DNA of 64,000 nucleotides from Microbacterium kunmingense. Lineage in GTDB: Bacteria; Actinomycetota; Actinomycetes; Actinomycetales; Microbacteriaceae. The notes below the pieces were generated by a model, which had not been told where the DNA came from, did not search any database, and saw only the letters and a program-made list of their open reading frames with translations. The translations under genes were made by a program, and so were the position numbers. Shown here in pieces: positions 1-12,661 of the stretch. Where the stretch lies: assembly GCF_023155745.1 (NCBI RefSeq), contig NZ_JAKNUS010000006.1:124001-188000 (forward strand), read 5' to 3'. Each line of letters begins with the position of its first letter. Position 1 is the first letter of the stretch.

Positions 1-719
1 CGGGAGGCCCCGGAGATGACGGGGCAGAATCTCTCCTCGACGGTCTCGGTCGCAGCCGTGCAGGTCACGCCCGCCCGGGGCGAGAGGCTCGGCAACCTCG
101 CGGTGCTCGATCTCGGCGTCAAGCAGGCCACGATCGAGAACCTCGCCGACCGGGGGTTCGACGTGCACGTCCTGCCCCAGAACGCCACGATCGACGACAT
201 CCGCGCCATCGACCCGGTCGCGGTGTTCTACTCCAACGGGCCCGGCGACCCCGCCGCGTCGGCCGATCACGTCGAGCTGCTGCGCGCCGTGCTCGATGAC
301 CGGCTGCCCTTCTTCGGCATCTGCTTCGGCAACCAGCTGCTCGGCCGCGCTCTCGGCCTCGACACCTACAAGCTGCCCTTCGGTCACCGCGGCATCAATC
401 AGCCGGTGCTCGACAAGGTCACCGGCCGGGTCGAGATCACCGCCCACAATCACGGCTTCGCCGTGGAGGCCCCGCTCGACGGTCCCTTCGACAGCCCGCA
501 CGGCTACGGCCGGGTCGAGGTCAGCCATGTCGGCCTGAACGACCAGGTGGTCGAGGGCCTCCGCGCCCTCGACATCCCCGCCTTTTCGGTGCAGTACCAC
601 CCCGAGGCCGCCGCGGGTCCGCATGACGCCAACTACCTGTTCGACCGGTTCCGCGACATGGTGCGCGCGCACCATGACTCCCGACCCGGCACCGCGAACT
701 CCCAGGAGAGCAACGACTG

Positions 720-720
<1 letters not shown>
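1..720 (+). CDS. carA: Carbamoyl-phosphate synthase small subunit, 3' part
   Basis: Glutamine amidotransferase subunit that hydrolyses glutamine and passes ammonia to CarB for carbamoyl phosphate, used for pyrimidines and arginine. Only the C-terminal 239 residues are in the window; the reading frame is open to base 1, so the gene starts upstream. The class I GATase domain is visible: the nucleophile Cys in [10 protein letters not shown] (residue about 108 of the fragment) and the catalytic His and Glu in QYHPEA (about 200-202). The stop TGA overlaps the carB ATG by one base, so the two subunits are translationally coupled. Confidence 0.95.
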
Positions 721-4003
<3,283 letters not shown>

Positions 4004-4007
<4 letters not shown>

Positions 4008-4861
4008 TCGGGTTCGCCGAGCGCCTGCGCGCCGCTCTCGACGCCCGCGGCCCGCTCTGCGTCGGGATCGACCCGCACGCGCACCTCCTCGCGGAGTGGG
4101 GTCTGGACGACACCGCGGCCGGGGCGCGCGACTTCGCCCTGCGAACCGTCGAGGCTGCGAGCGGGCGGGTCGGGGTGGTCAAGCCGCAGGTCGCCTTCTT
4201 CGAGCGGTTCGGGGCGGCCGGCTACGCCGCCCTCGAGGAGACGCTCGCCGCCGCACGGGCGGCGGACCTGCTCGTCATCGCCGACGCCAAGCGCGGCGAC
4301 ATCGGCAGCACGATGGCCGCGTACGCCGCGGCCTGGCTGACCCCTGGATCCGCCCTGGAGGCCGACGCGCTCACCGTCAGCCCCTATCTCGGGCCCGACT
4401 CGCTGCGCGACACCCTCACCGGCGCGGTCCGGGCGGGGAAGGGCGTGTTCGTCCTCGCGGGGACGAGCAACCCCGAGGCCGCGGCGCTGCAGACCGCGCA
4501 CCCGGTCGACGTGGCGGCCGAGGACGGGCAGACGGTCGCCGCCCGCATCGCGCGCGATGTCACGTGGGTGAACGGCTCGGCCGCCTTCACCGGCGACCTC
4601 GGGCCCATCGGCCTGGTGGTGGGTGCGACGGTGGACCGATCAGAGCTCGGCCTCACCGACGAGCTCCTGCGAGGCGCCCCGATCCTGGCGCCCGGATTCG
4701 GCACGCAGGGAGCCGAACCGGCCGATCTGCCCCGCCTGTTCGGCGCCCTCTCGCAGAACGTGCTCGCAAGCGAGAGCCGGAGCATCCTCTCCGCCGGCCC
4801 GAGCGATCTGGTCTCGCGTATCCGGGAGCGGCAGGCCCTGTACCGCCGGGAGGTGTCGTGA
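4004..4861 (+). CDS. pyrF: Orotidine-5'-phosphate decarboxylase, type 2
   Basis: Decarboxylates OMP to UMP, the last step of de novo pyrimidine synthesis. The 285-residue length and the [10 protein letters not shown] motif (Lys about residue 96) mark the longer type 2 PyrF family typical of Actinobacteria. The GTG start at 4004 overlaps the carB stop (GTGA), and the stop overlaps the GTG of the mIHF-gmk gene, so translation is coupled on both sides. Confidence 0.95.
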
Positions 4862-5757
4862 CCGCGCCCCGTCGTCCGCCGGAGGTCGACCGCGCTGCCG
4901 CATCCCGGCGCGCCGTGGCCGCCCGGCGAGCCCGCGCCGCGCTCAAGCGCGATCTTTCCACCCGTGTCATCTCACCCCAGGAGCTCACCCGGCGGGCCTT
5001 TGCCGCTCCGGAGTCACCCGCGGGAACCCTGCGCGTGACCGAGTTCCTCACGGCGCTGCCGGCGATCGGCGAGGGCAAGCGCGACCGCATCCTCGAATCG
5101 CTGGCGATCTCACCGGTCAAGCGTCTCGGCGGGCTGGGCGCGCGACAGCGCCGCGACCTGGCGGCGTTCCTCGACGCACGGTGGCCCGAGCCCGCTCCGC
5201 GCACCGACCGGAGCCGACTCATCGTGCTGGCGGGCCCCACAGCGGTCGGCAAGGGCACCGTCGCCGCGCACATCAAGGCGCATCATCCCGAGATCCTCCT
5301 GTCGATCTCGGCGACGACGCGCGCGCCCCGACCCGGAGAGCGGGACGGCGAGCACTACTACTTCGTCGACGACGCCGAGTTCGACCGGCTCATCGCCGAC
5401 GGGCAGCTGCTCGAGTGGGCGACCGTGCACAACTCCCACCGCTACGGCACCCCCCGCCGTCCGATCGAGGACGCGCTGGCGGCGGGTCGCACGGTCCTCC
5501 TCGAGATCGACCTCCAGGGGGCCCGGCAGGTCCGGGCGGCCGAGCCGTCGGCGACGCTCGTCTTCCTCCTGCCGCCCAGCTGGGACGAGCTGGTGAACCG
5601 GCTGGTGGGACGCGGCACCGAGGATGCCGAGGAGCGCGCGCGGCGACTGCGCACCGCCCGAGTGGAGCTGGCCGCGCAGGCGGAGTTCGACTACCACGTG
5701 GTCAACGACGACGTCGCACGCGCGGCCGCGGAGGTCGTGTCGCTCGCCGCGCACTGA
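4858..5757 (+). CDS. gmk: mIHF DNA-binding domain fused to guanylate kinase
   Basis: A 300-aa protein of two parts. Residues 1 to about 110 resemble actinobacterial integration host factor mIHF: a basic N-terminus, then SPQELTRRAF and a helix-two-turn-helix stretch with LPAIGEGKRDRIL and LGGLGARQRRDL. Residues about 118-300 are guanylate kinase (GMP to GDP): P-loop GPTAVGKGT with Lys at about 132, then SATTRAPRPGERDG, DGEHYYFV and EIDLQGARQV. In mycobacteria mihF and gmk are separate adjacent genes; here one frame covers both with no internal stop. The GTG start overlaps the pyrF stop, which supports the long start. A separate internal start for the kinase cannot be excluded. Confidence 0.9.
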   Translation: MTAPRRPPEVDRAAASRRAVAARRARAALKRDLSTRVISPQELTRRAFAAPESPAGTLRVTEFLTALPAIGEGKRDRILESLAISPVKRLGGLGARQRRDLAAFLDARWPEPAPRTDRSRLIVLAGPTAVGKGTVAAHIKAHHPEILLSISATTRAPRPGERDGEHYYFVDDAEFDRLIADGQLLEWATVHNSHRYGTPRRPIEDALAAGRTVLLEIDLQGARQVRAAEPSATLVFLLPPSWDELVNRLVGRGTEDAEERARRLRTARVELAAQAEFDYHVVNDDVARAAAEVVSLAAH

Positions 5758-5772
5758 GCCCCGCCCCCTCGG

Positions 5773-5786
5773 ACGTTTCAGAACGT
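5773..5786. promoter_or_regulatory. Inverted repeat upstream of the sulfur operon
   Basis: ACGTT-TCAG-AACGT, perfect 5-bp arms with a 4-nt centre, lies in the 74-bp gap between gmk and the ABC ATPase gene. It is the only symmetric element in that gap, so it is a candidate operator for the sulfur operon. No convincing -10/-35 pair was found nearby. Confidence 0.3.
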
Positions 5787-5831
5787 TACGCCCGAGATGT
5801 CATCGAGGCCCGGCATCGGCAGTCTGGGTAC

Positions 5832-6683
5832 ATGCCCACCCCGAACTCCCGCGTCATCGACGTGCCCGCCGTCGGCGAACGTCGCGGTGCGGTGCGGGTC
5901 GCCGGGGTGGCGCGGACCTTCGTCACCCTCGCGCCGCTCCCCGTGCTGCGCGGAGTGGACCTGACGCTCGCGCCGGGGGAGATCGTCGCGGTGGTGGGCC
6001 CGTCCGGATGCGGCAAATCGACCCTCCTGCGCCTGCTCGCGGGCCTGGACACCCCGACCGCCGGTGTCATCGACCTCGACGCCGCGCCCGTCCGCGACAC
6101 CGATGACCGGACCGCGGTGGCCTTCCAGGAGCCGCGGCTGCTTCCCTGGCGCACCATCGCCGACAACGTCGCCCTCGGTCTTCCCCGCGGGCTCCGCGGG
6201 ACCGAGCGTCGTGACCGCGTCGCCGAGCTCCTCGACCTCGTCGGGCTCGGCCATGCCGCCGACCGCCGGCCGCGGGAGATCTCCGGCGGAATGGCGCAGC
6301 GCACGTCGCTCGCCCGCGCGCTCGCGCGCGGCCCCGAGGTCCTGCTCCTGGACGAGCCCTTCGGGGCGCTGGACGCGCTCACACGCCTGCGCATGCAGGA
6401 CCTTCTCCTGCAGATCCACGCCGCGCGGCCGACCACGGTGCTCCTCGTCACCCACGACGTCGAAGAGGCGCTGTACCTCGCCGATCGCGTGCTGCTGCTG
6501 CGCTCGCTCGGCGACGACCCGGCGGCATCCTCCATCGCCCGCATCGTCGAGGTGCCCGGAACCCGTCCGCGCGACCGCGCCGCCCACGATTTCACCGCCC
6601 TGCGCGCCGAGCTCCTCGAAGGGCTCGGCGTCGACACCCACCACAGCACACCCGAACCCCGCACCGCCGAGGAGACCCGATGA
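5832..6683 (+). CDS. ABC transporter ATPase (nitrate/sulfonate/taurine type)
   Basis: Cytoplasmic ATPase of an importer of the SsuB/TauB type, 283 aa. Walker A GPSGCGKST (Lys about 62), Q-loop FQEPRLLPW, signature ISGGMAQR, Walker B LLLDEPFGALD and the switch His in VTHDVEEA are all present. FQEPRLLPW is the usual form in sulfonate and nitrate importers. The ATG at 5832 was chosen because the conserved domain starts soon after it. The stop overlaps the start of the binding-protein gene (ATGA). The substrate is inferred from family and from the downstream metY, and is not proven. Confidence 0.88.
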   Translation: MPTPNSRVIDVPAVGERRGAVRVAGVARTFVTLAPLPVLRGVDLTLAPGEIVAVVGPSGCGKSTLLRLLAGLDTPTAGVIDLDAAPVRDTDDRTAVAFQEPRLLPWRTIADNVALGLPRGLRGTERRDRVAELLDLVGLGHAADRRPREISGGMAQRTSLARALARGPEVLLLDEPFGALDALTRLRMQDLLLQIHAARPTTVLLVTHDVEEALYLADRVLLLRSLGDDPAASSIARIVEVPGTRPRDRAAHDFTALRAELLEGLGVDTHHSTPEPRTAEETR

Positions 6684-7732
6684 GCACCATCGTCCGCCGC
6701 ACCGTTCCCGCCCTCGCGATCGCCGGGACGATCATGCTCGCCACCACCGGCTGCCTCGCCGGTGAGAGCGCCGATGCCTCGAATGCGGATGCCGCCGGCT
6801 CGGCCGGTTCGGAGAGCACCGAGTGGTCCACCGACACGCTGTCGATCGACTTCGCCACCTACAACCCGCTGAGCCTGATCGTGCGCGACCAGGGCCTGCT
6901 TGAAGAAGCCCTCGGCGACGACGTCACCGTCGAGTGGGTGCAGTCGGCGGGCTCGAACAAGGCCAACGAGTTCCTGCGCTCCGGTTCGATCGACGTCGGC
7001 TCGACCGCCGGCTCGGCGGCGCTGCTCGCGCGGGCCAACGGCTCGCCGATCAAGGTCATCGACATCTACTCCCAGCCGGAGTGGTCGGCCCTCGTCGTGC
7101 CCGAGGGCAGCGACATCGCCTCCGTCGCCGACCTCGCCGGAAAGTCCGTCGCCGCCACCCCCGGCACCGACCCCTACTTCTTCCTGCTGCAGGCGCTGGA
7201 GACGGAAGGTCTGACGATCTCCGACATCCAGCTGCAGAACCTCCAGCACGCCGACGGGCGCGCCGCGCTCGACGCGGGCTCGGTCGACGCGTGGGCGGGC
7301 CTCGATCCCATCATGGCCGCCGCCGAGGCGGAGTCGGGCGCGCAGCTGGTCTACCGCAACGTCGACTTCAACTCCTACGGCTTCCTCAACGCCACCGAGC
7401 AGTTCCTCACCGATCACCCCGATGTCGCCCAGGTCGTCGTCGACGCCTACGAGGAGGCTCGCGCGTGGGCTCTGGAGAACCCGGAGGAGACCGCGGCGCT
7501 GCTGGCGGAGGTCGCCGGGATCGACCCGGCGGTGGCCGAGACGGTCATCACCGAGCGCTCCAACCTCGATGTCAGCGGCGTCCCCGGCGACGACCAGCTC
7601 GCGGTGCTGGAGAAGATCGGCCCCGTGCTCGTCGAGTCCGGCTCCATCCAGGGCGGCCAGGCCGCCGTGGACGACGCTCTGGCGACCCTCATCGACGACA
7701 GCTTCGCCCGCACCGCGACGGAGGACCAGTGA
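6680..7732 (+). CDS. SsuA-like substrate-binding lipoprotein
   Basis: Extracellular solute-binding protein, 350 aa, tethered as a lipoprotein: a basic N-terminus (IVRRTVP), a hydrophobic stretch and a lipobox-like TTGC with Cys at residue 25. The body resembles the aliphatic sulfonate/nitrate/taurine binding family (NMT1/SsuA): TYNPLSLIVRDQGLLE near the mature N-terminus and LRSGSIDVGSTAGSAALLA in the ligand lobe. It overlaps the ATPase gene before it (ATGA) and the permease after it (GTGA). An organosulfur ligand fits the neighbouring metY, but other anions are possible. Confidence 0.88.
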   Translation: MSTIVRRTVPALAIAGTIMLATTGCLAGESADASNADAAGSAGSESTEWSTDTLSIDFATYNPLSLIVRDQGLLEEALGDDVTVEWVQSAGSNKANEFLRSGSIDVGSTAGSAALLARANGSPIKVIDIYSQPEWSALVVPEGSDIASVADLAGKSVAATPGTDPYFFLLQALETEGLTISDIQLQNLQHADGRAALDAGSVDAWAGLDPIMAAAEAESGAQLVYRNVDFNSYGFLNATEQFLTDHPDVAQVVVDAYEEARAWALENPEETAALLAEVAGIDPAVAETVITERSNLDVSGVPGDDQLAVLEKIGPVLVESGSIQGGQAAVDDALATLIDDSFARTATEDQ

Positions 7733-8619
7733 GCATCGACATCCGACCGGGCCGCGCCGCGACCCTCGATCACGAACCCGACCGGGGTGCGCCGTCCGTG
7801 ACAGCCGCCCCGGCCACCGCCCCCGTCGCTTCCGCGGCGGGGGCACCCGCGCGTCGGGATCTGTGGGCTCGGCCCGCAGTCCGCGTCGTCGGCGGTCTCC
7901 TCGTCCCCGCCCTCCTCCTCCTGGCCTGGCAGATCGCCTCGACTACGGGTGCGATCCCCGCCTACCGGCTTCCGGCGCCGGCGACGGTCCTGACCGCCGC
8001 GGCGGAGATGGCCCAGACGGGCGAGCTGTGGCTGAACATCGCCATCTCGGTGCAGCGCGTGCTCCTCGGGTTCGCCCTGGGCTCGCTCATCGGGATCGGC
8101 GCGGCAGCCATCGTCGGGCTCAGCCGCATCGGCGACGTCCTGCTGAGCCCTTCGCTCGCGGCGCTGCGCGCCATCCCGTCGCTCGCTCTCGTTCCGCTTC
8201 TGCTGCTGTGGATGGGGATCGGCGAGGAGTCCAAGGTCACCCTCATCGCGATCGGGGCCTTCTTCCCCGTGTTCACCACCGTGGCCGGTGCCCTCCGCCA
8301 TGTCGACGCTCACCTGGTGGAGATGGGGCGGTCCTTCAGCCTGCGCGGATGGGACCTGTTCCGCACCGTCCAGCTTCCCGCCGTCCTCCCGGCCCTCGTG
8401 TCGGGCCTGCGTCTGGGGATGGCGCAGGCATGGCTGTTCCTCGTCGCCTCGGAGCTTCTGGGAGCGGCGATGGGCCTCGGGTTCCTTCTCACGATCTCGC
8501 AGCAGACCGGACGGGTGGATCGCATCCTCCTCACCATCGTGCTGCTGGCACTCCTCGGCGCGCTCTCCAACGCCATCCTGAGCGTGGTGCAGAAGCGGCT
8601 GCTGCGGCGGTGGGCGTGA
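7729..8619 (+). CDS. ABC transporter permease (SsuC/TauC type)
   Basis: Membrane permease of the same importer, 296 aa. A 45-residue polar N-terminus precedes about six hydrophobic segments. The inner-membrane-component EAA loop that contacts the ATPase is visible around LVEMGRSFSLRGWDLFRTV. The GTG at 7729 overlaps the binding-protein stop; an in-frame GTG at 7798 would give a shorter N-terminus and is the alternative. The stop overlaps the GTG of the acetyl-CoA synthetase gene. Confidence 0.88.
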   Translation: MSIDIRPGRAATLDHEPDRGAPSVTAAPATAPVASAAGAPARRDLWARPAVRVVGGLLVPALLLLAWQIASTTGAIPAYRLPAPATVLTAAAEMAQTGELWLNIAISVQRVLLGFALGSLIGIGAAAIVGLSRIGDVLLSPSLAALRAIPSLALVPLLLLWMGIGEESKVTLIAIGAFFPVFTTVAGALRHVDAHLVEMGRSFSLRGWDLFRTVQLPAVLPALVSGLRLGMAQAWLFLVASELLGAAMGLGFLLTISQQTGRVDRILLTIVLLALLGALSNAILSVVQKRLLRRWA

Positions 8620-10616
8620 CCCCCGCGCAGACCCTCGACCGCTCCTCGCTGCGCTTCGCCCCGCCGGCGGAGCTGGCAGCGCGCGCCAACGTCACCGCCG
8701 AGGCGTACGAGCGCGGCGCCATCGATCCGCTGGGTTTCTGGGACGAGGCTGCGCGGCGCCTTCACTGGACGACCCCCTGGCAGCGCACCCTGGAGTGGAC
8801 GCCGCCCGATGCCGACGACCCCGCGGTGATCCCCACGGCGCAGTGGTTCGGCGGCGGGCGACTGAATGTCGCGGTCAACTGCGTCGACCGGCACGTCGCG
8901 GCCGGTCGCGGCGACACGGTGGCGCTGTACTTCGAGGGAGAGCCGGGAGATCGCCGTCGGGTCACCTACGCCGACCTCCAGCGCGACGTCGCACGCGCCG
9001 CTCACGCCCTGAGCGCGCTCGGCGTCGGGCCCGGCGACCGGGTCGTGGTCTACCTGCCCGTGCTCGTCGAGACCGTCGTCGTCGCGCTCGCCTGCGCGCG
9101 GATCGGGGCGGTGCACTCCCTGGTGTTCGGGGGCTTCTCCGCCGAGGCGCTCCGCTTCCGCCTCGAAGACACCGGCGCGAAGGTGCTCGTCACCTCCGAC
9201 GGGCAGTTCCGACGCGGAGCCGCGATCGAGGTCAAATCCACCGCGGATGCCGCGGCTGCGGGCCTGGCGCACCTCGAGCACGTCCTGGTGGTGCGCCGCA
9301 CCGGTCACGAGGTGCCGTGGACCGCCGGGCGCGACCTCTGGTGGCACGAGATCACCGCCGCACAGCCCGACGTGCACGAGGCGAGCGATGTCGATGCGGA
9401 GCATCCGCTCTTCATCATCTACACCTCGGGGACCACCGGCCGCCCCAAGGGACTCGTGCACACCTCGGGTGGGTACCTCACGCAGGCGTCCTGGGCCCAC
9501 TGGGCGCACTTCGACGCCAAGCCCGAGGACGTGCACTGGTGCACCGCCGACCTCGCCTGGGTGACCGCGCACACGTACGAGCTGTACGGGCCGCTCTCCA
9601 ACGGCCTCACGCAGGTGATCTACGAGGGCACCCCCGACGCCCCCGACCGCACGCGGCACCTGGAGATCATCGAGCGCTACGGCGTGACGGTGTACTACAC
9701 CGCGCCCACCCTCATCCGCACCTTCATGGCGTGGTTCGGTGAGGCGCTGCCGGAGGAATTCGACCTGTCGAGCCTGCGCCTGCTCGGCACGGTGGGGGAG
9801 GCCATCAACCCCGCCGCCTGGCTGTGGTTCCGCGACACGTTCGGCAGAGGCGAGCTTCCCGTCGTCGACACCTGGTGGCAGTCCGAGACCGGTGCGGCCA
9901 TGGTCGCCCCGCTCCCCGGCGCCACCACCCTCGCACCCGGCTCGCCCACGCGTCCGCTTCCCGGCATCGACGTCGCCGTGGTCGACGACGACGGAGCCGA
10001 GATCCCCGCGGGCGGCACGGGCACCCTCGTGGTCCGTCGACCCTGGCCGGGAATGGCCCGCACCGTGTGGGGCAACCCGGCGCGCTACCGGAGCGCGTAC
10101 TGGTCGAGCTTCGCCGGTCTCGGCGAGTGGGGTGGGTACTACGTCGCCGGCGACGGCGCGACCCGCGATGAGGACGGGAACATCCGCATCCTCGGCCGCC
10201 TGGACGACGTCGTGAACGTCTCGGGCCATCGCCTGTCGACCATCGAGATCGAGTCGGCCCTCGTCGCCCGCGCCGATATCGCCGAGGCGGGGGCCACCGG
10301 CGTGGCCGACCCGGTGACCGGACAGCGCGTGGTGGTCTTCGCCGTCACCGCCGGTGACGCCCGTCCCGACGAGCAGGACCTGCGCGACGAGGTGGCCCGC
10401 GCGATCGGACCGGTGGCGCGCCCGCACCGCGTCGTCTGCGTGCCGGAGCTTCCCAAGACCCGGTCGGGCAAGATCCTCCGGCGCCTCCTCGCCCAGCTCT
10501 GGGAGGCGGACCTGGATCGTCGCGCCGGGCGGGTCCCTGCACCGCTCGGCGACACCACCTCGCTGCAGAACCCCGATGCCGTCGCCGCGATCGCCCAGGC
10601 CCTCGCCGCCCACTGA
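8616..10616 (+). CDS. acsA: Acetyl-CoA synthetase (AMP-forming)
   Basis: Activates acetate with ATP and CoA to acetyl-CoA. It is full length at 666 aa with the family motifs: P-loop-like YTSGTTGRPKG, GEAINPAAW, DTWWQSETG (Trp typical of an acetate pocket), and the C-terminal PKTRSGKILRR whose Lys is the acetylation and catalytic site. The GTG start overlaps the permease stop, so it is co-translated with the importer. Its place before metY suggests it supplies acetyl-CoA for O-acetylhomoserine or salvages an acetate by-product of the imported compound; that role is inferred. Confidence 0.92.
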   Translation: MTPAQTLDRSSLRFAPPAELAARANVTAEAYERGAIDPLGFWDEAARRLHWTTPWQRTLEWTPPDADDPAVIPTAQWFGGGRLNVAVNCVDRHVAAGRGDTVALYFEGEPGDRRRVTYADLQRDVARAAHALSALGVGPGDRVVVYLPVLVETVVVALACARIGAVHSLVFGGFSAEALRFRLEDTGAKVLVTSDGQFRRGAAIEVKSTADAAAAGLAHLEHVLVVRRTGHEVPWTAGRDLWWHEITAAQPDVHEASDVDAEHPLFIIYTSGTTGRPKGLVHTSGGYLTQASWAHWAHFDAKPEDVHWCTADLAWVTAHTYELYGPLSNGLTQVIYEGTPDAPDRTRHLEIIERYGVTVYYTAPTLIRTFMAWFGEALPEEFDLSSLRLLGTVGEAINPAAWLWFRDTFGRGELPVVDTWWQSETGAAMVAPLPGATTLAPGSPTRPLPGIDVAVVDDDGAEIPAGGTGTLVVRRPWPGMARTVWGNPARYRSAYWSSFAGLGEWGGYYVAGDGATRDEDGNIRILGRLDDVVNVSGHRLSTIEIESALVARADIAEAGATGVADPVTGQRVVVFAVTAGDARPDEQDLRDEVARAIGPVARPHRVVCVPELPKTRSGKILRRLLAQLWEADLDRRAGRVPAPLGDTTSLQNPDAVAAIAQALAAH

Positions 10617-10640
10617 CCCCCGCCCTTCGGAAAAGGACCC

Positions 10641-11972
10641 ATGACCAACGACCATCGCTTCGGCTTCCGCACCCGCGCCCTGCATGCCGGCGGTACTCCC
10701 GACGCCGCCACCGGCGCCCGCGCCGTGCCGATCTACCAGAGCACCTCCTTCGTCTTCGAGGGCGCGAAGGATGCCGCGAACCTCTTCGCCCTGCAGAAGT
10801 ACGGCAACATCTACTCGCGCATCGGCAACCCCACCGTCGCGGCCCTCGAGGAGCGGCTCGCGTCGCTGGAGGGGGGCATCGGCGCGGTGGCGACCGCGTC
10901 CGGCATGAGCGCGGAGTTCATCACCTTCGCCGCCCTCGTCGGCGCCGGTGACCACGTCGTGGCTTCCGCGCAGCTCTACGGCGGGACGGTGACGCAGCTG
11001 GATGTCACCCTGCGTCGTTTCGGGGTGGAGACGACCTTCGTCGCCTCGACCGAACCCGCCGACTACGCCGCCGCGATCCGGCCCGAGACCAAGGTCCTCT
11101 ACGTCGAAACGATCGGGAACCCCTCCGGCGCGATCGCCGACATCGAGGGGCTCGCCGACGTCGCCCACGCTGCGGGCATCCCGCTCGTGGTGGACTCCAC
11201 CCTCGCGACGCCCTACCTCGCCCGCCCCCTCGAGCACGGCGCCGACATCGTCATCCACTCCGTCACGAAGTTCCTCGGCGGTCACGGCACGACCCTCGGC
11301 GGCGTGGTCATCGAGAAGGGCACCTTCGACTGGGGGAACGGCAAGTTCCCCCAGATGACCGAGCCGGTGGCCTCGTACGGCGGCATCCGGTGGTGGGACA
11401 ACTTCGGCGAATACGGATTCCTGACCAAGCTGCGCAGCGAACAGCTGCGCGACATCGGGCCGGCCCTGAGCCCCCAGTCGGCCTTCCAGCTCCTCCAGGG
11501 GGTCGAGACGCTGCCGCAGCGCATCGACGCGCACCTCGCCGGCGCCAGGATCGTCGCAGAGTGGCTGGATGAGGACCCCCGGGTCTCGTACGTCACCTGG
11601 GCGGGGCTCCCTGACCACCCTCACCACGCGCGCGCGCAGCAATATCTGCCGCTCGGACCCGGCTCGGTGTTCGCCTTCGGCATCCGGCCGGAGGGATCCG
11701 GCGACGAGATCGATCCGGATGCCGCCCGCGCGGCGGGAGAGCGCTTCATCGACGCGCTGCAGCTGGCCTCGCACCTCGCCAACATCGGCGACGCGCGCAC
11801 CCTCGTCATCCACCCCGCCTCCACCACCCACCAGCAGCTGAGCGCCGAACAGCTCAGTGCCGCCGGCGTCCCCGCCGACCTGGTGCGCATCTCGGTGGGG
11901 CTGGAAGACCCCGAAGACATCCTGTGGGACCTCGACCAGGCCCTCACTGCCGCGACGGGAGCCACCCGATGA
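10641..11972 (+). CDS. metY: O-acetylhomoserine sulfhydrylase
   Basis: PLP enzyme of the Cys/Met metabolism family that makes homocysteine from O-acetylhomoserine and sulfide. The 443-aa length fits MetY rather than the shorter MetB/MetC. The Schiff-base Lys is in [16 protein letters not shown] (about residue 210), and the YSRIGNPT active-site motif is near residue 55. A clear Shine-Dalgarno (AAAAGGA) precedes the ATG, the only gene of the operon with its own strong site and a 24-nt gap. The stop overlaps the next ATG. Confidence 0.93.
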   Translation: MTNDHRFGFRTRALHAGGTPDAATGARAVPIYQSTSFVFEGAKDAANLFALQKYGNIYSRIGNPTVAALEERLASLEGGIGAVATASGMSAEFITFAALVGAGDHVVASAQLYGGTVTQLDVTLRRFGVETTFVASTEPADYAAAIRPETKVLYVETIGNPSGAIADIEGLADVAHAAGIPLVVDSTLATPYLARPLEHGADIVIHSVTKFLGGHGTTLGGVVIEKGTFDWGNGKFPQMTEPVASYGGIRWWDNFGEYGFLTKLRSEQLRDIGPALSPQSAFQLLQGVETLPQRIDAHLAGARIVAEWLDEDPRVSYVTWAGLPDHPHHARAQQYLPLGPGSVFAFGIRPEGSGDEIDPDAARAAGERFIDALQLASHLANIGDARTLVIHPASTTHQQLSAEQLSAAGVPADLVRISVGLEDPEDILWDLDQALTAATGATR

Positions 11973-12577
11973 CCGACCTGTCCTGCGCCCTGCCCACCGC
12001 CGGGGATGCGGTCGCGCCCGTGGACCCGCCCGTCACGGCGGACGGTGCCGCGTGCGCGCTGCCGTCCGCGCCGGCGCCGGGCCGCACCTGGCAGGGCCCG
12101 GGCCCGCAGGAGCGCTTCGAGATCCTCCGCCGCACCCGGTCGATCGCGATCGTCGGCGCCTCGGACAACCCGACGCGGGCGAGCTACTTCGTCGCGACCT
12201 ATCTCCTCGGAAGCGCGCCCTACGACGTGTACTTCGTCAATCCCCGGGCCGACACGATCCTCGGCCGGCCGGCGTATGCGTCGCTGGCGGATCTGCCGGT
12301 CGCCCCCGACCTGGTCGACGTCTTCCGGCGCCACGACGACCTTCCGGGCGTGGCCGCCGAGGCGGTGGCCGCGGGGGCGAAGACCCTGTGGCTGCAGCTC
12401 GGGTCGTGGCACGAGGGCGCCGCCGCCGTCGCCGAGGGGGCCGGGCTGTCGGTGGTCATGGATCGGTGCGTGAAGATCGAGCATGCGCGCTTCCACGGCG
12501 GGCTCCACCTCGCCGGATTCGACACCGGTGTGATCAGCTCCCGCCGGCAACTGCTCAGCAGACGCGCGGACCTGTAG
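11969..12577 (+). CDS. CoA-binding domain protein (YccU-like)
   Basis: A 202-aa protein with a CoA-binding Rossmann domain: [20 protein letters not shown] at the nucleotide loop, [19 protein letters not shown], and [16 protein letters not shown] further on. About 45 Pro/Ala-rich residues precede the domain. The ATG overlaps the metY stop, so it closes the sulfur operon. Such proteins often sit beside sulfhydrylase genes but their role is unknown; they may sense or bind CoA or acyl-CoA. Confidence 0.8.
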   Translation: MTDLSCALPTAGDAVAPVDPPVTADGAACALPSAPAPGRTWQGPGPQERFEILRRTRSIAIVGASDNPTRASYFVATYLLGSAPYDVYFVNPRADTILGRPAYASLADLPVAPDLVDVFRRHDDLPGVAAEAVAAGAKTLWLQLGSWHEGAAAVAEGAGLSVVMDRCVKIEHARFHGGLHLAGFDTGVISSRRQLLSRRADL

Positions 12578-12580
12578 AAT
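12575..12580 (+). promoter_or_regulatory. -10 box of rpoZ (TAGAAT)
   Basis: TAGAAT overlaps the stop codon of the CoA-binding gene. Six bases later, at 12587, stands an in-frame ATG of rpoZ, so the predicted transcript would start on that ATG. No good -35 box is seen. Confidence 0.55.
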
Positions 12581-12661
12581 GGTCGGATGGCGCGGCTCGG
12601 CCGACCGCCCCGCGCCCGACGACTTCTCCGCCGACATCCTTTCGAACCAGGAGGTTCAGCC

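Noticed and set aside
5758..5831. SAM riboswitch ahead of the sulfur operon
   Set aside because: The gap is only 74 bp and shows no multi-helix SAM aptamer pattern; the gaps before metY and metK are also too short or hold only a simple hairpin.
8310..11831. 1173-aa minus-strand open frame over the permease, acsA and metY
   Set aside because: Same reason: shadow of three well-supported plus-strand genes.
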